Assembly (NCBI RefSeq): GCF_018327705.1
Contig: NZ_BNEM01000001.1
Location: forward strand, 558,001 to 622,000
Direction of reading: 5' to 3'
Length of the DNA: 64,000 nucleotides
Source of the DNA: Catellatospora sp. TT07R-123
Lineage (GTDB): Bacteria; Actinomycetota; Actinomycetes; Mycobacteriales; Micromonosporaceae
Shown: positions 62,138 to 64,000 of the stretch, piece after piece
Position numbering within the stretch: the stretch's first letter is position 1
Layout: the number at the start of each line of letters is the position of its first letter
Notes under the pieces: generated by a model
Database searches by the model: none
Seen by the model: only the letters and a program-made list of their open reading frames with translations
Told to the model about the DNA's origin: nothing
Translations under genes and position numbers: made by a program

Positions 62138-63313
62138 ATGGCAGAGATCGATACAGATTGGCGGCTGGTCGACGGCGTCGCGACGGCATGGTTCGGCGCG
62201 CCTTCGCTGGTCGAAGGGGCGGCGCTCGCCGGACGCATCGTCGAAATGTCGGCCGGGATCGCGGTCGACCTGCGCGCGACCGGCATGCGGGTGCGCCTGG
62301 ACTCGGACGCGCACGCCGGGGCGGTGTCGGCGGCCGCGCGGGATCTCGGGCTGGCCGCGGACCCTGCCGCGTTGCAGGACATGGGTGTCGTGTTCGAATC
62401 CGCGAACCCGTCCGAGGTGCGGCGATTCTGGCAGCGCGTGCTCGGCTACGCGCCCGGGCAGGACGGCGGTCTGGCCGATCCGGTGCGGCGCGACCCCGCG
62501 ATACGGATCCGGCAGTCGACCGAGCCACGGCCGTTGCGCAACCGCATCCACCTCGACGTGGTGCGGCCGGCCGCGGCGGTCGAGCAGGCGGGCCTCGGCG
62601 AGGCCTCGGGACCCTACGGGGTCTGTCACGCCGACCCCGACGGCAACGAGGTCGACCTGGTGCCGGGCGCGGCGCTCGGCGAGAGCAGCGGGACCGCAGA
62701 CTGGCAGGCGGTGTTCAGCGCGATGGCGTGCTACCGCACCACCTCGCCGGAGCAGCAGCGCGACCTGGCCGCCGCAGCGGCGGCACTGGCCGACGACGCG
62801 GGCTTCCCGCTGCTGATCGACCTGCGCCCCGGGCTCGTGATCATCGACAGCGGCAAGGACCAGTCGGAAGAGGACGCCCACGGCCTCGAACTCGACTTCA
62901 CCGGCCTCGCCGCAGACCTTCAGACCGCCGCCCGCAGGCTCGGAGCCATCGCGGATCCGGGGCTGCCGCGCTTCGCCCAGCTCTTCCTCGACGCCGCCGA
63001 CGTCGCCGCGGTCCGCGCGTTCTGGGTCGCCGCACTCGGATACACCCACGACCGGCGAGCCGGGGTCAGCGACATCCACGATCCGCGGCGGCTGAACCCG
63101 GTGCTGGTGTTCCAGGAGCTCGACGCTTCGGAGACGGAGCGGCGCCGGCAGCGCAACCGGATCCACTTCGAGCTCGCGGTGCCCTCGGACCTCGCGCAGA
63201 CGCGCGTGGCCGCGACCGTCGCGGCCGGTGGCCGGCTCGTCGGCGAGGCGGAGGGCCGGTGGCGGGTCGCCGACCCCGAAGGCAACGAGATCGTGATCGT
63301 CAGCGGGGTATGA
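62138..63313 (+). CDS. Double (PCD-like + VOC) protein
   Basis: A 391-residue protein made of two similar halves. Half 1: residues about 1-80 resemble a pterin-4a-carbinolamine dehydratase fold (LAGRIVEMSAGIAVDLRATG, RVRLDSDAHAGAVSAAARDL), and about 84-185 a VOC module (GVVFESANPSEVRRFWQRVL, DPDGNEVDLVPG). Half 2: about 190-275 again PCD-like (YRTTSPEQQRDLAAAAAALA, DAHGLELDFTGLAADLQTAA) and about 280-391 VOC (AQLFLDAADVAAVRAFWVAA, DPEGNEIVIVSGV). The catalytic His-His pair of PCD is missing in both, so those domains probably bind rather than catalyse. ATG 62138, or a GTG three codons earlier, is the start. Function unknown; similar PCD-VOC fusions are widespread in actinobacteria. Confidence 0.8.
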   Translation: MAEIDTDWRLVDGVATAWFGAPSLVEGAALAGRIVEMSAGIAVDLRATGMRVRLDSDAHAGAVSAAARDLGLAADPAALQDMGVVFESANPSEVRRFWQRVLGYAPGQDGGLADPVRRDPAIRIRQSTEPRPLRNRIHLDVVRPAAAVEQAGLGEASGPYGVCHADPDGNEVDLVPGAALGESSGTADWQAVFSAMACYRTTSPEQQRDLAAAAAALADDAGFPLLIDLRPGLVIIDSGKDQSEEDAHGLELDFTGLAADLQTAARRLGAIADPGLPRFAQLFLDAADVAAVRAFWVAALGYTHDRRAGVSDIHDPRRLNPVLVFQELDASETERRRQRNRIHFELAVPSDLAQTRVAATVAAGGRLVGEAEGRWRVADPEGNEIVIVSGV

Positions 63314-63582
63314 GGTCGCGTCGCGCCGCTCGCGGGGGTTGAGTCCCGCGAGCGGGGTTTACCCGCACGGATTAGGCCGTTCGGTCGAATGCCGTTCGTC
63401 CGCTATGGAGTTTCGACTGTCCGTCGTGTGTCGGCGGCCAGTCCCCCCATGGGCAATGGCGCCACATCGAGATCGATCATTCGTCCGACCGGGTCGAGCC
63501 TCGGTCAGCAGGCATCGGTCCGCGTGCAGCCTCACTACACTGGCGCCGGTCAGCAGCAGTGCGGTGGAAGGGGCGATGCGGC

Positions 63583-64000
63583 ATGGGCGGGACCTCCTCG
63601 ACGGACGAGCAGCTTGCCGTCGATCTGGCACGGGTGATGTTCGAGCGCATCGTGGAGGTGGAGCCCGAGCAGTCGCCGGCCCGGCTGATCTTCGCCCAAC
63701 AGGCACGGTCCTATCTCGACCATCCGGCCCGGGCGCTCGCCGGGCAGGATGCCAAGGGCCGGCCGCTGCAGTTCGGGCTGACGGGGCTCGAACTGCTGCT
63801 GGTGCCGGTGCTGATGGAGGCGTCCGTCGAGGTCCTCGCCTATCTGGGCGGGCAGGCGGTGCTGCGCGGCGGGGCCGCCTCGACAGCTGCGTTGCGCAGG
63901 TTGTTCGCGAAGACTCGGCCGCCGGGCGGCTCGGCTGACGCGGGTGGCCCGGCCGGCCGGGACGTGTCGACACCGGCGGGCGCTCAGGCCCACGGCCCGT
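63583..64000 (+). CDS. Unidentified protein, N-terminal part (runs off right edge)
   Basis: The ATG at 63583 has GGAAGGGG eight bases upstream and the frame stays open to the window end (139 codons). Residues about 5-60 are helical and charged (LAVDLARVMFERIVEVEPEQ, PARLIFAQQARSYLDHPARA). A hydrophobic or amphipathic stretch, GLTGLELLLVPVLMEASVEV then LAYLGGQAVLRGGAAS, follows, and then a Gly/Pro/Ala linker. I cannot assign a family. A soluble helical head with a membrane-like segment is what can be seen. Confidence 0.55.
   Translation, partial: MGGTSSTDEQLAVDLARVMFERIVEVEPEQSPARLIFAQQARSYLDHPARALAGQDAKGRPLQFGLTGLELLLVPVLMEASVEVLAYLGGQAVLRGGAASTAALRRLFAKTRPPGGSADAGGPAGRDVSTPAGAQAHGP

Overview
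The window is high-GC actinobacterial DNA. GTG and even TTG starts are common, and it carries twin clpP genes, a DUF1996/CBM protein, an Asp23/Gls24 operon and a mycothiol-type maleylpyruvate isomerase relative. Gene content suggests a polysaccharide-degrading Micromonosporaceae-type soil organism; that placement is inference, with no rRNA or other phylogenetic marker seen. No tRNA, rRNA, CRISPR array or intact transposon was found.

Layout. 0-3 kb: a partial gene, then a NarL-type sensor kinase and response regulator followed by a membrane-anchored CBM35 protein. 3-8.3 kb: a plant-cell-wall unit with a DUF1996/CBM protein, a GH6 cellulase, a LacI-family regulator and a GH16 lichenase; four similar LacI-type palindromes flank the regulator. 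8.4-11 kb: a mycothiol-type enzyme, a clpP pair and a PopR/ClgR-like regulator ending in ALAA. 11-20 kb: GH43-CBM32, a small ATPase, GH97 with two ricin-type lectin domains, a GT39 mannosyltransferase-like protein, a methyltransferase and a CHAP amidase. 20-24 kb: a LysR regulator and a membrane-anchored STAND ATPase with a near-perfect 126-bp repeat array. 24-30 kb: a redox/detoxification cluster (nucleoside hydrolase, two NmrA-like proteins, VOC) divergent from a MarR regulator, then an NTF2-like protein and a P450. 30-35 kb: a 1143-residue ThuA/sugar dehydrogenase fusion, an unknown gene and an RCC1-repeat protein.

35.4-39.3 kb holds the most striking unit: four tightly packed genes for an NrtR-like Nudix regulator, a J-domain/atypical kinase protein, a vWA protein and a divergent adenylosuccinate synthetase paralogue, behind a clear promoter. 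39-48 kb has YCII, PPOX, SDR, a STAS protein lacking the phosphorylatable serine, a cold-shock protein with a DEAD-box helicase, an EAL-DICT protein and a GH20 hexosaminidase. 48-57 kb mixes sound genes (pyrophosphatase, a six-gene Asp23 operon, MerR, cspA) with decay: a catalase remnant, a chimeric csp/helicase remnant, a transposase remnant and over 1 kb of structured non-coding DNA. 57-64 kb has a UvrA-like protein, a gamma-glutamylcyclotransferase, a tiny acidic protein, a solitary Cas3 of helicase-then-HD order with no other cas genes or repeats, a double (PCD-like + VOC) protein, and a truncated unknown gene.

Themes. Secreted carbohydrate-active enzymes with LacI control and a nearby two-component system point to sensing and breakdown of plant glucans and galactosides. 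The Clp pair with its regulator, Asp23 operon, cold-shock pairs and MarR unit are stress functions. The solitary Cas3, the STAND-TPR protein and the Nudix-kinase-vWA-AdSS cassette are the best candidates for undescribed conflict or signalling systems.
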